A stretch of 64,000 bases of DNA from UBA8958 sp964571695 (GCA_964571695.1 CAZNDG010000007.1:35923-99922); one strand, 5' to 3'. Shown: positions 44,179 to 53,542, numbered from the stretch's first letter. Numbers and translations: made by a program. The notes: generated by a model not told the origin, from the letters alone.

Positions 44179-45054
44179 ATGGATTCCCTCCCCTACTACC
44201 TGCAGACGATCATCAACGGCATTCTGGCGGGCTGCATCTATGCCCTCTTCGCCATGGGACTGACCCTTGTTTACGGGGTTCTCAACTTCGTCAACTTCGC
44301 CCACGGCGAGTTGATCATGTGGGGGGCCTATTTTCTGCTGCTGGCCCTGGCGGAGCCTTTCGCCCTGCCCCTATACGCCGCCGTCCCCGTGGCCCTGGGG
44401 ATGACGGCGCTGCTGGGGGCCGCCATGGATTTCGCCGTTTTCCGGCCCCTGCGGCGGGCGAACCGGTTGACACTGCTGATCGCCGCCATCGGCCTGTCCT
44501 TTTTCCTCCGTAACGCCGCCCAGCTTTTCTGGGGGGCGGAGGTGAGGACCTACGGATTCGAGATCCGGCCGGGGCTCCGGTGGCTTGGTGTTTCCCTTAC
44601 CCCGCAGCAGATCGCTATCATCGTCATTTCGTTTCTCTGCATTGTCGGCGTTTACTTACTCTTCTTCAAATCCCGGATCGGCAAATCCATGCGCGCCCTG
44701 GCCGACAATCTGGACCTGGCAAGGATCTCCGGCATCCATACCCGGAAGGCGATCCTGTCGGCCTGGATAATCTCGTCGCTTCTTGCCGGAACGGGGGGAA
44801 TTCTGCTGGCCCTGGACACCAACCTCCATCCCGAGATGGGGGTGGTGAACCTCATCAAGGCCTTCGCGGCGACCCTCATCGGCGGGGTGGGAAACATCTG
44901 GGGCGCCCTGATCGGCGGGCTGATCATCGGTCTGGCGGAAAACATCGCCGTCCTGTTCATCTCTCCGGGCTACAAGGACGCCGTGGCCTTCCTCATCATG
45001 GTACTGATCCTGCTCAGCCGGCCCTTTATCGTCGCCGGCGAAAGGACGGACTGA
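44179..45054 (+). CDS. livH: branched-chain amino acid ABC transporter permease LivH
   Basis: The 291-residue permease has about eight helices with the LivH signature GILAGCIYALFAMGLTLVYG and VLNFVNFAHGELIMWGAY at the N-terminus, and ALIGGLIIGLAENIAVLFI near the end. The EAA-like loop is SKIG-region KSRIGKSMRALADNLDLARI. It follows livK by 27 bases and overlaps livM by one base (TGATG). Confidence 0.94.
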   Translation: MDSLPYYLQTIINGILAGCIYALFAMGLTLVYGVLNFVNFAHGELIMWGAYFLLLALAEPFALPLYAAVPVALGMTALLGAAMDFAVFRPLRRANRLTLLIAAIGLSFFLRNAAQLFWGAEVRTYGFEIRPGLRWLGVSLTPQQIAIIVISFLCIVGVYLLFFKSRIGKSMRALADNLDLARISGIHTRKAILSAWIISSLLAGTGGILLALDTNLHPEMGVVNLIKAFAATLIGGVGNIWGALIGGLIIGLAENIAVLFISPGYKDAVAFLIMVLILLSRPFIVAGERTD

Positions 45055-45944
45055 TGGACCTGTTGCTTCATCTGACGATCGTCGCGGCCATCTACGCCAT
45101 CTTTGCCCTGAGCCTGAACCTCGAAGTGGGTTATACGGGACTGTTCAATTTCGGCCATGTGGCGTTCTTCGCCCTCGGCGCCTATACCTCGGCCCTCCTG
45201 TCGCTCGGCGGCCTGTCCTTTCCCCTTGCCATGTCGGCCGGCATTGTCGCCGCCGGTTTGGGCGGATTGATCATCGGGATTCCCGCCTTGAAACTCCAGG
45301 GGGACTACTTCGGAATCGCTACCCTGGGGTTCGCGGAGATCGTCCGCATGATCCTCCAAAACCAGGCGGACTGGACAAAAGGCCCCATGGGGCTTCCCGG
45401 GATCCCCCGGCCGGAGCTGTTTTCCTGGCAGTTCGACACCCTGCCCGCGTATCTCGCCCTGGTCCTGGGGGCGGCGGCGGTTACCTTTCTCGTCATCGGC
45501 TTTTTGACCCTGAGCCCCTTCGGACGGGTTCTCAAGGCCATCCGCGACGACGAGACGGCAGCGGCCATCCTCGGCAAGAACCCCTTTGCCTACAAGATGA
45601 AGTCTTTCGTCATCGGCTCCCTCTTCGCCGGACTGGCCGGCGTACTCTGGGCCCACTTCATCACCTTCATCAGCCCCGGTGATTTCACCCTCACCGAAAC
45701 CATCGTCGTTTTGCTCATCGTGGTGCTCGGGGGAAAAGGGACCCTGTGGGGTCCCGTGGTCGGGGCTGCGGTGCTGATCTTTTTTCAGGAATCGGTCCGG
45801 CTGCTGCGTCTGCCGCCGGAATGGAGCGGCATCCTTGGACCGCTGCAGCAAATGGTATTCGGCCTGCTGCTGGTAATCCTGATGATCTTCCGTCCGGAAG
45901 GCCTGATCAGGGAAAAGGGGAAGGATACCCTTGCTCGAGATTGA
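45054..45944 (+). CDS. livM: branched-chain amino acid ABC transporter permease LivM
   Basis: The 296-residue permease starts at the ATG overlapping the livH stop; a longer open frame reading antiphase through livH is a shadow. It has about nine helices, with LSLNLEVGYTGLFNFGHVAF, the motif LQGDYFGIATLGFAEIVRM, and the LivM loop DDETAAAILGKNPFAYKMKS. The C-terminus (IFRPEGLIREKG) is typical. Confidence 0.94.
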   Translation: MDLLLHLTIVAAIYAIFALSLNLEVGYTGLFNFGHVAFFALGAYTSALLSLGGLSFPLAMSAGIVAAGLGGLIIGIPALKLQGDYFGIATLGFAEIVRMILQNQADWTKGPMGLPGIPRPELFSWQFDTLPAYLALVLGAAAVTFLVIGFLTLSPFGRVLKAIRDDETAAAILGKNPFAYKMKSFVIGSLFAGLAGVLWAHFITFISPGDFTLTETIVVLLIVVLGGKGTLWGPVVGAAVLIFFQESVRLLRLPPEWSGILGPLQQMVFGLLLVILMIFRPEGLIREKGKDTLARD

Positions 45945-46677
45945 AAACGTCACGAAATCATTCGGGGGAACCCAGGCCGTGGCCGGTTGCTCCCTCAGCC
46001 TCGCCGGGCTGAAGATCACCGGGCTCATCGGCCCCAACGGCTCCGGCAAGACCACTCTTTTCAACCTCATCACTGGCCTGATCCGCCCGGATGCCGGGGA
46101 AATATCCTTTCAGGGCCGGCGCATAGACGGCGGGATGACCCACCGGCTGGCGTCAATGGGCCTGATCCGCACCTTCCAGCTTTCCCGGGTCTTCCCCCGC
46201 CTTACGGTAATGGACAACATGCTGCTGGCCCCACAGAGACAGGCGGGGGAGCGCCTCAGGTCCCTGCTGCTCCGTTTTCCCCAGGTCCGCCGGGAGGAAG
46301 GGGAGCACCGGGAAAAGGCCTGCGACCTTCTGGATATGCTGGGTATCATCCACCTCCAGGATCAGTTTGCCGGCAATCTCTCCTACGGTCAGCAGAAGCT
46401 CCTGGAACTGGGGCGGGCGGTTATGGCCGAACCGAAGCTCATCCTCCTGGATGAACCGACGGCGGGGATCAACCCCCGCCTCATCAGGACCATGATCGAC
46501 ATGATTTTGAAGATGCAGGCCCGGGGACAGACTTTCTTCATCATCGAACACAACATGGACGTGGTGGCGGAGCTTTGCGAACATATCTTCGTCCTCGATC
46601 ACGGTGAGAAGATCGCCGCCGGATCGCCCCGGGAGATCCAGAACGATCCCCGGGTCATCGAGGCCTACCTGGGATGA
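45931..46677 (+). CDS. livG: branched-chain amino acid ABC transporter ATPase LivG
   Basis: The 248-residue ATPase has Walker A GPNGSGKTTLFNLI near residue 34, signature LSYGQQKLLELGRAVMAEP, Walker B LILLDEPTAGINP and switch FFIIEHNMDVVAEL. It begins at a TTG codon with GGGAAGGAT upstream, overlapping livM by 14 bases. This TTG gives the family-typical start MLEIENVTKSFGG. Confidence 0.93.
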   Translation: MLEIENVTKSFGGTQAVAGCSLSLAGLKITGLIGPNGSGKTTLFNLITGLIRPDAGEISFQGRRIDGGMTHRLASMGLIRTFQLSRVFPRLTVMDNMLLAPQRQAGERLRSLLLRFPQVRREEGEHREKACDLLDMLGIIHLQDQFAGNLSYGQQKLLELGRAVMAEPKLILLDEPTAGINPRLIRTMIDMILKMQARGQTFFIIEHNMDVVAELCEHIFVLDHGEKIAAGSPREIQNDPRVIEAYLG

Positions 46678-47387
46678 CGGGCATGGAGGGAAAAGACATT
46701 TACGCGGGCTACGGAAAGATCGAAGTCCTCCACGGGGCGTCGATCCGGGCCGGCGAGGGCGAGATCGTCTGCATCATCGGCCCCAACGGCTCCGGCAAGT
46801 CAACCCTTCTCAGGGCCCTCTTCGGCCTGATCACACCCCGGCGAGGAAAGGTCCTCTTCGCCGGACGGGACGTGACCCACCTCTCCCCGGAGGAAAAAGT
46901 CCGGCGGGGAATAGCCTTCATCCCCCAGGGCCGCAACGTCTTTACCTCCCTGACGGTCCGGGAGAACCTGGAGATGGGGGGAACGCCGCTGGGCGACGAG
47001 CGGGAGGTGGACCGGGCCATCAGCCAGGCCCTGGAATCCTATCCCGTACTGAAAGACAAACTGCGCCACCGGGCGGGAAACCTCTCGGGAGGGGAAAAGC
47101 AGCTCCTCGCCCTGGCCCGGGCCGACATGATCAAACCCCGGATGATCCTCATGGACGAGCCGTCCATAGGACTGGCGCCCCGGATGATCGAAGAGGTGTA
47201 CGAGCAGATCCGGGCCCTAAACGCCCGGCGGGGCGTTTCCTTCCTCATCGTCGAGCAGAACGCCCGCAAGGCCCTGAACACGGCTCATCGGGGCTATGTT
47301 CTCGATCTGGGCGTCACCCGCATCGAGGACACCGGCCAGGGACTTCTGGACAACGAGGAAGTCAAGAAGCTCTACCTGGGCGGATAA
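46674..47387 (+). CDS. livF: branched-chain amino acid ABC transporter ATPase LivF
   Basis: The 237-residue partner ATPase has Walker A GPNGSGKSTLLRALF, FIPQGRNVFTSLTVRENLEM, signature LSGGEKQLLALARADM, Walker B MILMDEPSIGLAP and SFLIVEQNARKAL. It overlaps livG by four bases (ATGA); an ATG three codons later is an alternative. It completes the livKHMGF operon. Confidence 0.93.
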   Translation: MTGMEGKDIYAGYGKIEVLHGASIRAGEGEIVCIIGPNGSGKSTLLRALFGLITPRRGKVLFAGRDVTHLSPEEKVRRGIAFIPQGRNVFTSLTVRENLEMGGTPLGDEREVDRAISQALESYPVLKDKLRHRAGNLSGGEKQLLALARADMIKPRMILMDEPSIGLAPRMIEEVYEQIRALNARRGVSFLIVEQNARKALNTAHRGYVLDLGVTRIEDTGQGLLDNEEVKKLYLGG

Positions 47388-47565
47388 CCCGGTCTCCCGG
47401 TGGCGTCAAAACATGGCGGCGGCGCCGGGGGGGCATCTGCCGGGGCTCGCACCGCCCTCCAGGCCGCTCTTGACATCATCGGCTGATGTTTGTATCTTGC
47501 CGGGCATACTGCAAATATGCCCGTGAAGAACCGCCGTCAAGGCAGATAACGAACCGGAAAGCTAT

Positions 47566-48564
47566 TTGTCGGACATGCTCAAGATTATTACGGACGCCAA
47601 GACCATTCAGCGCTGCCGGCAGCAACTGTCCCGGAGGATAAGGGTGGCGGCGGAGGAAAAGATACCGGTTGTCCTGGGACATCAGGGGGCCAGCCTCCAG
47701 GCGCGGGTCTGGTGGTCCGAGGAACTGGGGATGTGGTTCTACCCCGGCAAGGGGGAAGAGAACCGGTACTGGAACGCCTTCGGGACTGACCGCCCCCGGT
47801 CCGAAGCCTCCCTGTCCATTACCTGCGAGATCAACTTTGTCAAAGAGGGAATCGATCGAAGGATCGGCGGGGCCTTCGCCACGGACAGCCGGGGGCGGAT
47901 CTTCGTCGTCCACCGCGGCAAGTTAGGGGGCAGTCGGAAGGGTATCGGCAAGGCACTCTTCGAAAAGCGGTACCGCGGGATCTGGATGGAGATGGATGAT
48001 GGCAGGGAGGAAATATCAGTCGCCGTGGTCGGCGTCCTACACTCACCCCGTTTCGCCCGCCAGGTGTCACAGTTTGTCAGCAAAATCGAGAAGATAAAGT
48101 ACATGGCCTCCCCATCGGCCCAGACCGAAATCGGCTTCGACGACCTCCGCCTCCGGGAGGAACTCCTGGGAATGCGGCAATGCGAATTATTCCGGGACAC
48201 CGCCGGGGAATGCGATCACGGCCTGGTCGTCAAGGACTTGGCCGCCGCACTGAAAAAACGAGGCTGCAGATTCGGCAATGACGGTCTCCGGGATCTTATG
48301 GCCCTGGACGTGCGAGGCACGGCGACGATCTTCCAGATCAAGACAGACAATCTTTATAAGAGCATCCAGGAAGGGGCCACCCGGCTCCTCGTCAACAGCC
48401 TCCTCTCCGCCCGGCCCCCCCGGCTGATCCTTGTCCTTCCCGCCGCTCCCGACTCCGCCACTGCGAAGAGACTCCAGCGTCTCAATATCGATGTCCTCGC
48501 CTACCGGTGGGAAGGAAACCACGCCGCTTTCCCCGGACTGGAAACTTTCCTGGACATTTCTTAA
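47566..48564 (+). CDS. uncharacterised protein with nuclease-like C-terminal segment
   Basis: I do not recognise this 332-residue protein. It has no signal peptide or membrane helix. The first half contains WWSEELGMWFYPGKGEENRYWN and ITCEINFVKEGIDRRIGGAF (read as shorter motifs WWSEELGMWFYPG and GIDRRIGGAFATD). The second half has LMALDVRGTATIFQIKTDN, which resembles the D-x(n)-(E/Q)xK core of PD-(D/E)xK nucleases, followed by a helix (SIQEGATRLLVN) and RLILVLPAAP. The start is a TTG; ATG three codons later is equally possible. It stands alone after the LIV operon, convergent with the NapH-like gene. Confidence 0.6.
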   Translation: MSDMLKIITDAKTIQRCRQQLSRRIRVAAEEKIPVVLGHQGASLQARVWWSEELGMWFYPGKGEENRYWNAFGTDRPRSEASLSITCEINFVKEGIDRRIGGAFATDSRGRIFVVHRGKLGGSRKGIGKALFEKRYRGIWMEMDDGREEISVAVVGVLHSPRFARQVSQFVSKIEKIKYMASPSAQTEIGFDDLRLREELLGMRQCELFRDTAGECDHGLVVKDLAAALKKRGCRFGNDGLRDLMALDVRGTATIFQIKTDNLYKSIQEGATRLLVNSLLSARPPRLILVLPAAPDSATAKRLQRLNIDVLAYRWEGNHAAFPGLETFLDIS

Positions 48565-48740
48565 CCAGCAGCAGGTTGCTTCCCTCGTTCGTCCGAAGTA
48601 GCCGCGAAAAATTTACTGCCTTCCCGTCCATATCATCCCCCGTAACGAGCAGAAGATCGCCAGCAATGGGGTCATCGCGATGAAATTGGGCGTACAGGAC
48701 CGACAAGGCGGCAATTCAGCGGCGGCCGGTTTTCCCCCGG

Positions 48741-50510
48741 TTAAGGGACCAGCAGGAGCTGGTTGTCCCGGGATCGGGATTCTCCCAGGCTGGTGACGCT
48801 GATCGCCGGCCGGCCCAGGACCGGGCATTTGTTTTCACAGATTCCGCAGCCCACGCAGAGCGCAAGATCCACATGGGGCTGTTTCAATAGGATCTCCCGC
48901 CCCCGGCGATCCCGCACGCGAACCTCCTCGAACCAGATGGCCTTGGGTGAGGTGGGGCACACCTCCTCACAGACGATGCAGGACATGTTGTGGGCAAAGG
49001 GCAGGCACCGCCCCTTGTCGATCATGGCCAAACCGATCTTCGTCGCCTCCTTCTCCCGTATCCCAAGCCTGCCAATGGCCCCCGTGGGACACACCTGGCC
49101 GCAGAGGGTGCAGCGGTATTCACAATAGCCGATGCGGGGTACGAGGACCGGGGTCCAGATCCCCTCCAGGCCGGCTTCCAGCAGGGTGGGCTGGAGACCG
49201 CCGGTGATACAGACCTTCATGCATTCCCCGCAGCGGATGCAGCGCTTTAGAAACTCCTCCTCCGCCAGGGCGCCCGGGGGACGGATCAGGGTGGGTTCGG
49301 ACGCCCCGGCCCTGGCCAGGGGGGTGATCCGCAGCAGCGGGGCCGTGAGCGCCCCCCCCACGGCGGCGCCGATGACCCGCCGGCGACCCAGATCGAGGGA
49401 AAACTGCGCCGGGCGGGATGAAAACCCGAAAGATACGGCGTTTTGCGGGCAGGGGTCGTCGCAGTTGAAGCAATACATGCATTCCCTGGCGGCCCATTCC
49501 GCCCCCTTTTCGCCGATCGCCCCGCCCTGGCATTCCCGTCGGCAGATACCGCAGTCGTTGCAGCCCTCCTCGCTCACCGATCTTTTCAGGAAGGCAAAGC
49601 GGGACAGGAGGCCCAGGAGGGCCCCCAGGGGGCAGAGGTGCTTGCACCAGAAGCGGGGCTCCCGGAGGTTCAGGGCTAAGAGGGCAAAGAAGATCAGGCC
49701 GATGACGACCCCCTGGAAAAAGAGGGGCGGGGAAAAGGGGAGAACGGTCCTTTTCAACAGGTCGTAAACAACCTCGGCGCCGCTGCCCAGCAGTGGGATA
49801 TGCCAATGATAAAGGGTATTGAAGACGTTGCGGAGGGTGTAATTAAAGAGGGGATAAACGCTCAGGGAGAGGGAGCGGATGAGGAGAGACAGGGGATCGA
49901 AGATCCCCGCCGCCTGTACCCCGAACAGGGCCAGGACGAGGATGAAGATCAGCAGGAGATATTTGCTCCGGTATTGCCCCCAGTTCCTGACTTTGCGACG
50001 GGGAGCTTCAATATCGACCGGCAGCGCCTGATGTTTGCCGGGGGTCTCATCTCCGGAAACGGATTTCCGCAAACTGGGAAAAGTGTTGCCCTTCTCCGGC
50101 GGCTTTCCTGCGAACCGGCGCAGGATCTCAAAAATTTTGGTGAAAATGGGGACGGTCCTCTTTTTGCGGGCGTTGCTTCTTTTCCGTTTCAGTTTTCCCG
50201 CCAACTGGTGGAGGGTTCCAAAGGGGCAGATCCATCCACAGAACACCCTCCCCAACAGGACGGTAGCGGCAATGACGGTGATCGCCAGGGCAAAGGCGCC
50301 GTAAAAAGAACGAGAGGCAAGGATGGTCGTTATCCAGATGAGGGGATCGGCATCGAGGAAGATCTTGACGGGGTAGCCCAGTTCGTTGGCCCCTTTCGAT
50401 TCCGTCTGGAGGAACAGATATAGAAAGAGGAACAGGAAGAAGGTCTGGCTCAGGCGGCGCATGTTGATCACCGTCAGAAATTTTCTGGAGATGCTGTCCT
50501 TATTCATCAT
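48741..50510 (-). CDS. multi-ferredoxin membrane protein (NapH/MauN-like fused to NapG-like)
   Basis: This 589-residue inner membrane electron carrier has about five helices in the first half with CGWICPFGTLHQL near residue 90 and CKHLCPLGALLGL near 300, the paired cysteines of NapH. It is then followed by soluble ferredoxin modules: CNDCGICRRECQ, CMYCFNCDDPCPQ, CIRCGECMKVC, CTLCGQVCPTGAI, CIVCEEVCPTSPKA and CVGCGICENKCP, enough for several 4Fe-4S clusters. A twin-arginine-like RRRVIGAAVGGA lies between membrane and soluble parts. GGAGAG 6 bases upstream fixes the start; 31 further codons upstream are not used. The next gene is its DUF362 partner. Confidence 0.88.
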   Translation of the reverse strand: MMNKDSISRKFLTVINMRRLSQTFFLFLFLYLFLQTESKGANELGYPVKIFLDADPLIWITTILASRSFYGAFALAITVIAATVLLGRVFCGWICPFGTLHQLAGKLKRKRSNARKKRTVPIFTKIFEILRRFAGKPPEKGNTFPSLRKSVSGDETPGKHQALPVDIEAPRRKVRNWGQYRSKYLLLIFILVLALFGVQAAGIFDPLSLLIRSLSLSVYPLFNYTLRNVFNTLYHWHIPLLGSGAEVVYDLLKRTVLPFSPPLFFQGVVIGLIFFALLALNLREPRFWCKHLCPLGALLGLLSRFAFLKRSVSEEGCNDCGICRRECQGGAIGEKGAEWAARECMYCFNCDDPCPQNAVSFGFSSRPAQFSLDLGRRRVIGAAVGGALTAPLLRITPLARAGASEPTLIRPPGALAEEEFLKRCIRCGECMKVCITGGLQPTLLEAGLEGIWTPVLVPRIGYCEYRCTLCGQVCPTGAIGRLGIREKEATKIGLAMIDKGRCLPFAHNMSCIVCEEVCPTSPKAIWFEEVRVRDRRGREILLKQPHVDLALCVGCGICENKCPVLGRPAISVTSLGESRSRDNQLLLVP

Positions 50511-50620
50511 CGTTCTCTCCGGTGACGCATTTCCTGCTTTGCATCCGGTTCCACAATCTTTCCGAATATTTCCGATAATACCGGCTGCTCTCCCGTGGAA
50601 CATGCCGATAATTTTTCTTT

Positions 50621-51529
50621 CTATAAGCTGAGGCGCTTGATCCGGAGCCGGGCAAGATTCATGTTGCCCAGGCCGACGCTGTGCCCGATGCGGACACAGC
50701 CCAGGGCATCGGGCTTCAGACCGAAGAGGGTGGTACCAAAGGCATCGACTGCCACCTGGTCCGTACCGGCGATGACGGTGTCCAGGCGCCGGACATCTGA
50801 AATACTGCCCCCCTGGGGACCGTTATCGACGAGGATGCGCACGGCATCCAGAACGATCATGGCCGGACGGATCACCCGGGCGATGTCAACGAGACTCTCG
50901 TCGATACGCTGGTGGATACGTCCCCGCCAGCCACCCATGACCCCCATCCAGTTCTTCATCCCCAGGGTCAGGGTGGCGATCCCATGGACCTTGGCGATGG
51001 GGACGTTGATCACCTTGTCCGCATCGAGGATCTCAGTATAGAGAGGCCAGGATTTGAGGAGCTGACCCCGGAGGGCCGTATCCTTGAATTTGCGGTCGTC
51101 GATATAGGAAACCTGGGCCCCCGCCGCCGTCGCCGCCGCGGCAATGCCGCTCTGGCGGTAGGTTCGCCGGGCGTCGCTGACGGGATTGTCGAACACCTTC
51201 ACCCGCTTCGCCCCGGCCTCGTAAGAAAGTCGGACCAGTTCGGCCACGACCTCGGGATTAGTATTGGCTGCGTATTCCGGGGTCCGGTCCCAGCCGATGT
51301 TGGGTTTGACGACCACAATGTCGCCCCGGGAAACAAATCTGCCCATGCCCCCCAGCTCCGCTACCGCCGTCCGGGTAATCCGGGCCGGCGAGGAACCCCG
51401 GACGACGGCCAAGTCGGGACGTTCGGCCGCCTCAACCAGGGAACGCATGGAATCGATCCCCAGCACCGGCGGGATGGCCAGCGCCGCCCCCGTCAGGGCG
51501 GCTTGCTTGAGAAAATCGCGTCTTTTCAT
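50621..51529 (-). CDS. Tat-exported DUF362 protein
   Basis: The 302-residue protein has a classical twin-arginine signal (MKRRDFLKQAALTGAALA, then IPPVL) and a DUF362 domain: VSRGDIVVVKPNIGWDRTP, KVINVPIAKVHGIATLTLGM and NWMGVMGG. GGGAGA 4 bases before this ATG sets the start. Unlike the DUF362 gene at 36136, it has no ferredoxin cysteines itself. It precedes the multi-ferredoxin gene on the same strand (about 110 bases apart), a pairing that suggests a periplasmic redox module. Confidence 0.9.
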   Translation of the reverse strand: MKRRDFLKQAALTGAALAIPPVLGIDSMRSLVEAAERPDLAVVRGSSPARITRTAVAELGGMGRFVSRGDIVVVKPNIGWDRTPEYAANTNPEVVAELVRLSYEAGAKRVKVFDNPVSDARRTYRQSGIAAAATAAGAQVSYIDDRKFKDTALRGQLLKSWPLYTEILDADKVINVPIAKVHGIATLTLGMKNWMGVMGGWRGRIHQRIDESLVDIARVIRPAMIVLDAVRILVDNGPQGGSISDVRRLDTVIAGTDQVAVDAFGTTLFGLKPDALGCVRIGHSVGLGNMNLARLRIKRLSL

Positions 51530-51971
51530 AAGTTCTCCCGTACGATTCACTTTTACATTAGCTCATGAGGAAGCGCATGCCATGGCTTGCCGTCTCAAGA
51601 GTATATGTACATGAGAAACCATCTCCGCACCGCTCCTCCCTTTACGGAGCGGAAAAAAATAGCCGAGCATAGGCACTTGTATATACTCGCACTGTCCTAT
51701 AAGAAGGATTCTGAAGTACGACACGGCAATCTGACCCCCGTCAAAAGGGCTATACCTAATGAGACCGCCATGACGTAGCGGCCAACACTTTTTTACAGTG
51801 ATTTAATGATTCTTTCAAGTCTTCTTGTCTTTGCACCGCTTCACCCGGCGCCTCCCAAAAAATTATGCATTAATACGTCAGGTTGGAAAACACTGTCCTG
51901 GCAAGGACAGTTGGCACGATTATTTCATATAAAGAAAGTAAAAGAAAAAACTCCAAGGGAGGACAAAGACC
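51530..51971 (+). other. intergenic region before small-protein gene B, with operator-like palindrome
   Basis: No gene is supported here. A perfect 6-bp palindrome CTGTCC-TGGCAA-GGACAG lies at 51893-51910, directly before the TTGGCACG element. The rest (51530-51890) shows nothing recognisable. Confidence 0.5.
51912..51927 (+). promoter_or_regulatory. sigma-54-like promoter candidate of small-protein gene B
   Basis: TGGCAC-GATTA-TTTCA matches the -24 box fully but has TC instead of GC at -12. It shares TTGGCACG with the promoter of paralogue A at 20775. Confidence 0.45.
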
Positions 51972-52247
51972 ATGAAAAAGACCCTATCCACCATTATCGT
52001 TGCCGCCATTTTTGTGCTGCTCACCGCGACGTTCAGTTTTGCAGAATTCGCCGCGACGGGAAGCGATAACTTCCCCTATTTCCATTTGGGGCTGGTCATC
52101 ATCGGCGGCCTGATAATCTTCTCGCTCAAACAGAAGTTCGACAAGATGTACGCCGGGGAAGCCGTGGGCGCCTTTGCACTCTATACCTTCTATGTGGCAC
52201 TCTTCACCGCGCCGGTCATGGAAGCGATCAAGGCGCTGGTAAGCTGA
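51972..52247 (+). CDS. small exported two-helix membrane protein (copy B)
   Basis: This 91-residue protein is a paralogue of the one at 20848. It has a signal peptide (MKKTLSTIIVAAIFVLL, likely cut before EFAATG), the NFPYF motif, a first helix (LGLVIIGGLIIFSL), a linker KQKFDKMYAGE and a second helix (AFALYTFYVALFTAPV). The identical length, and conservation of NFPYF, KMY-GE and ALYT, suggest a shared function, which is unknown. GGGAGG lies 9 bases before the ATG, and a strong terminator follows, so it is a single-gene transcript. Confidence 0.78.
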   Translation: MKKTLSTIIVAAIFVLLTATFSFAEFAATGSDNFPYFHLGLVIIGGLIIFSLKQKFDKMYAGEAVGAFALYTFYVALFTAPVMEAIKALVS

Positions 52248-52287
52248 AACGAAAGTACGGCCTTCCCTCCCGTGAAGATAATTTGCC

Positions 52288-52323
52288 ATCCCCCTTGGCG
52301 TGCCTCGTCAAGGGGGATTTTTT
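52288..52323 (+). terminator. rho-independent terminator after small-protein gene B
   Basis: ATCCCCCTTG (52288-52297) pairs perfectly with CAAGGGGGAT (52309-52318) and is followed by TTTTTT. Confidence 0.88.
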
Positions 52324-52564
52324 ATGCCTTTCATGATGCATCGCCAGCCGCTGATGGTCGGCGCCGGCGCCGCGCCGGCGTTGTCGCAACTCTTTTGCCA
52401 TATCCCGAGGCTCCCCGCGAAAGATTTGCCTTGACGGGTGTTTTTTGCCGGAACTCCCGATAAAGAATTTTCACAATAGCGCCGGGACGGCATGCGGGGC
52501 GGGCAATTATATATTCAGGCTATTTCGTTGTTAAGCCCCGTAATTTGTGCTATGCCCCCGGGCT

Positions 52565-53542
52565 ATGAAACAACTCATCATCGGCGTGATTATCAGTTTA
52601 GTTCTGGTATATTTTTCCCTCCGGGGGATAGATTACCCGGGGTTGCTGAGGGCCATGCAAGGCATGGAATACGGATACGCCGCAATCGCCCTGGCCATCA
52701 TGTTTCTCATGCAGGTAATCCGCTCCATCCGATGGGGATTCATCCTCAGACCCATCCATAAAGTCGGCCAGTTTGATCTATTTGCCGTAACCTGTGTGGG
52801 ATTTCTGGCGATTGCTTCATTTCCGGCTCGGCTGGGGGAATTCGCCCGTCCCTTCCTGATAACCAAGAAAGCCCCCATAAAGATGAGCTCCGCCCTGGCG
52901 ACGATCTTTATCGAACGGGCATTCGATAGCCTGACGGTATTTCTCATTTTTGCCTTCATGATGCTGATGACTCCCCTGCCCTCCTGGCTGATCCGATCGA
53001 GCGCCTTCTTCCTCCTTTTGACCCTGGTTATTTTTGGGTTTATGATCTTTATGCTCTTCAAACGCGAGATCTGCCTGAAAATGCTGGCGCCCCTGATCAA
53101 CCGGCTACCGGAACGATATGCCACAAAGGCCAACCGGCTCCTGCATCAATTCATCGACGGCTTCGGAATGATGGCGGAACCGCGGCTGCTGGTCCAGGTG
53201 GGACTGCTGTCACTTGCCTTCTGGATCGTGGACGGGCTGGCCATATATATGATGTTCATGGCGTTTCATCTAACGCTGCCCTTCATTGCCGCCTTTGTGA
53301 TCATGGTCATCCTCATGATCGGCATCGCCATCCCGGCGGGACCGGGATTTGTGGGCAACTGGCATTTCTTCTGCATTCTGGGTCTGACCCTCTACGGAGT
53401 TCCCAAGACCACGGCCCTATCCTTCGCCATTGTCTATCATTTCCTCTCCATCGGCATCGTCATCCTGCTGGGACTCCTCTTTTTGCCCGCCAACCGGTTC
53501 TCCCTCTCCGACCTTAAGAACACCACCAAAGAAGCGGATTGA
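52565..53542 (+). CDS. lysylphosphatidylglycerol synthase-type membrane protein (UPF0104)
   Basis: The 325-residue protein has about eight helices and the UPF0104/LPG_synthase_TM pattern: AIMFLMQVIRSIRWGFIL, then the conserved FLAIASFPARLGEFARPFL and the IFIERAFDSLTVFLIF segment. The soluble aminoacyl-transfer domain of MprF is absent, so it is a stand-alone flippase-like unit for lipids or glycolipids. The ATG follows a GTG in frame six codons earlier; neither has a strong ribosome site. It is convergent with ntrX. Confidence 0.85.
   Translation: MKQLIIGVIISLVLVYFSLRGIDYPGLLRAMQGMEYGYAAIALAIMFLMQVIRSIRWGFILRPIHKVGQFDLFAVTCVGFLAIASFPARLGEFARPFLITKKAPIKMSSALATIFIERAFDSLTVFLIFAFMMLMTPLPSWLIRSSAFFLLLTLVIFGFMIFMLFKREICLKMLAPLINRLPERYATKANRLLHQFIDGFGMMAEPRLLVQVGLLSLAFWIVDGLAIYMMFMAFHLTLPFIAAFVIMVILMIGIAIPAGPGFVGNWHFFCILGLTLYGVPKTTALSFAIVYHFLSIGIVILLGLLFLPANRFSLSDLKNTTKEAD

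Noticed and set aside
51806..52069. Plus-strand 87-codon frame overlapping small-protein gene B
   Set aside because: It reads through the promoter and palindrome and overlaps the real gene in another frame.
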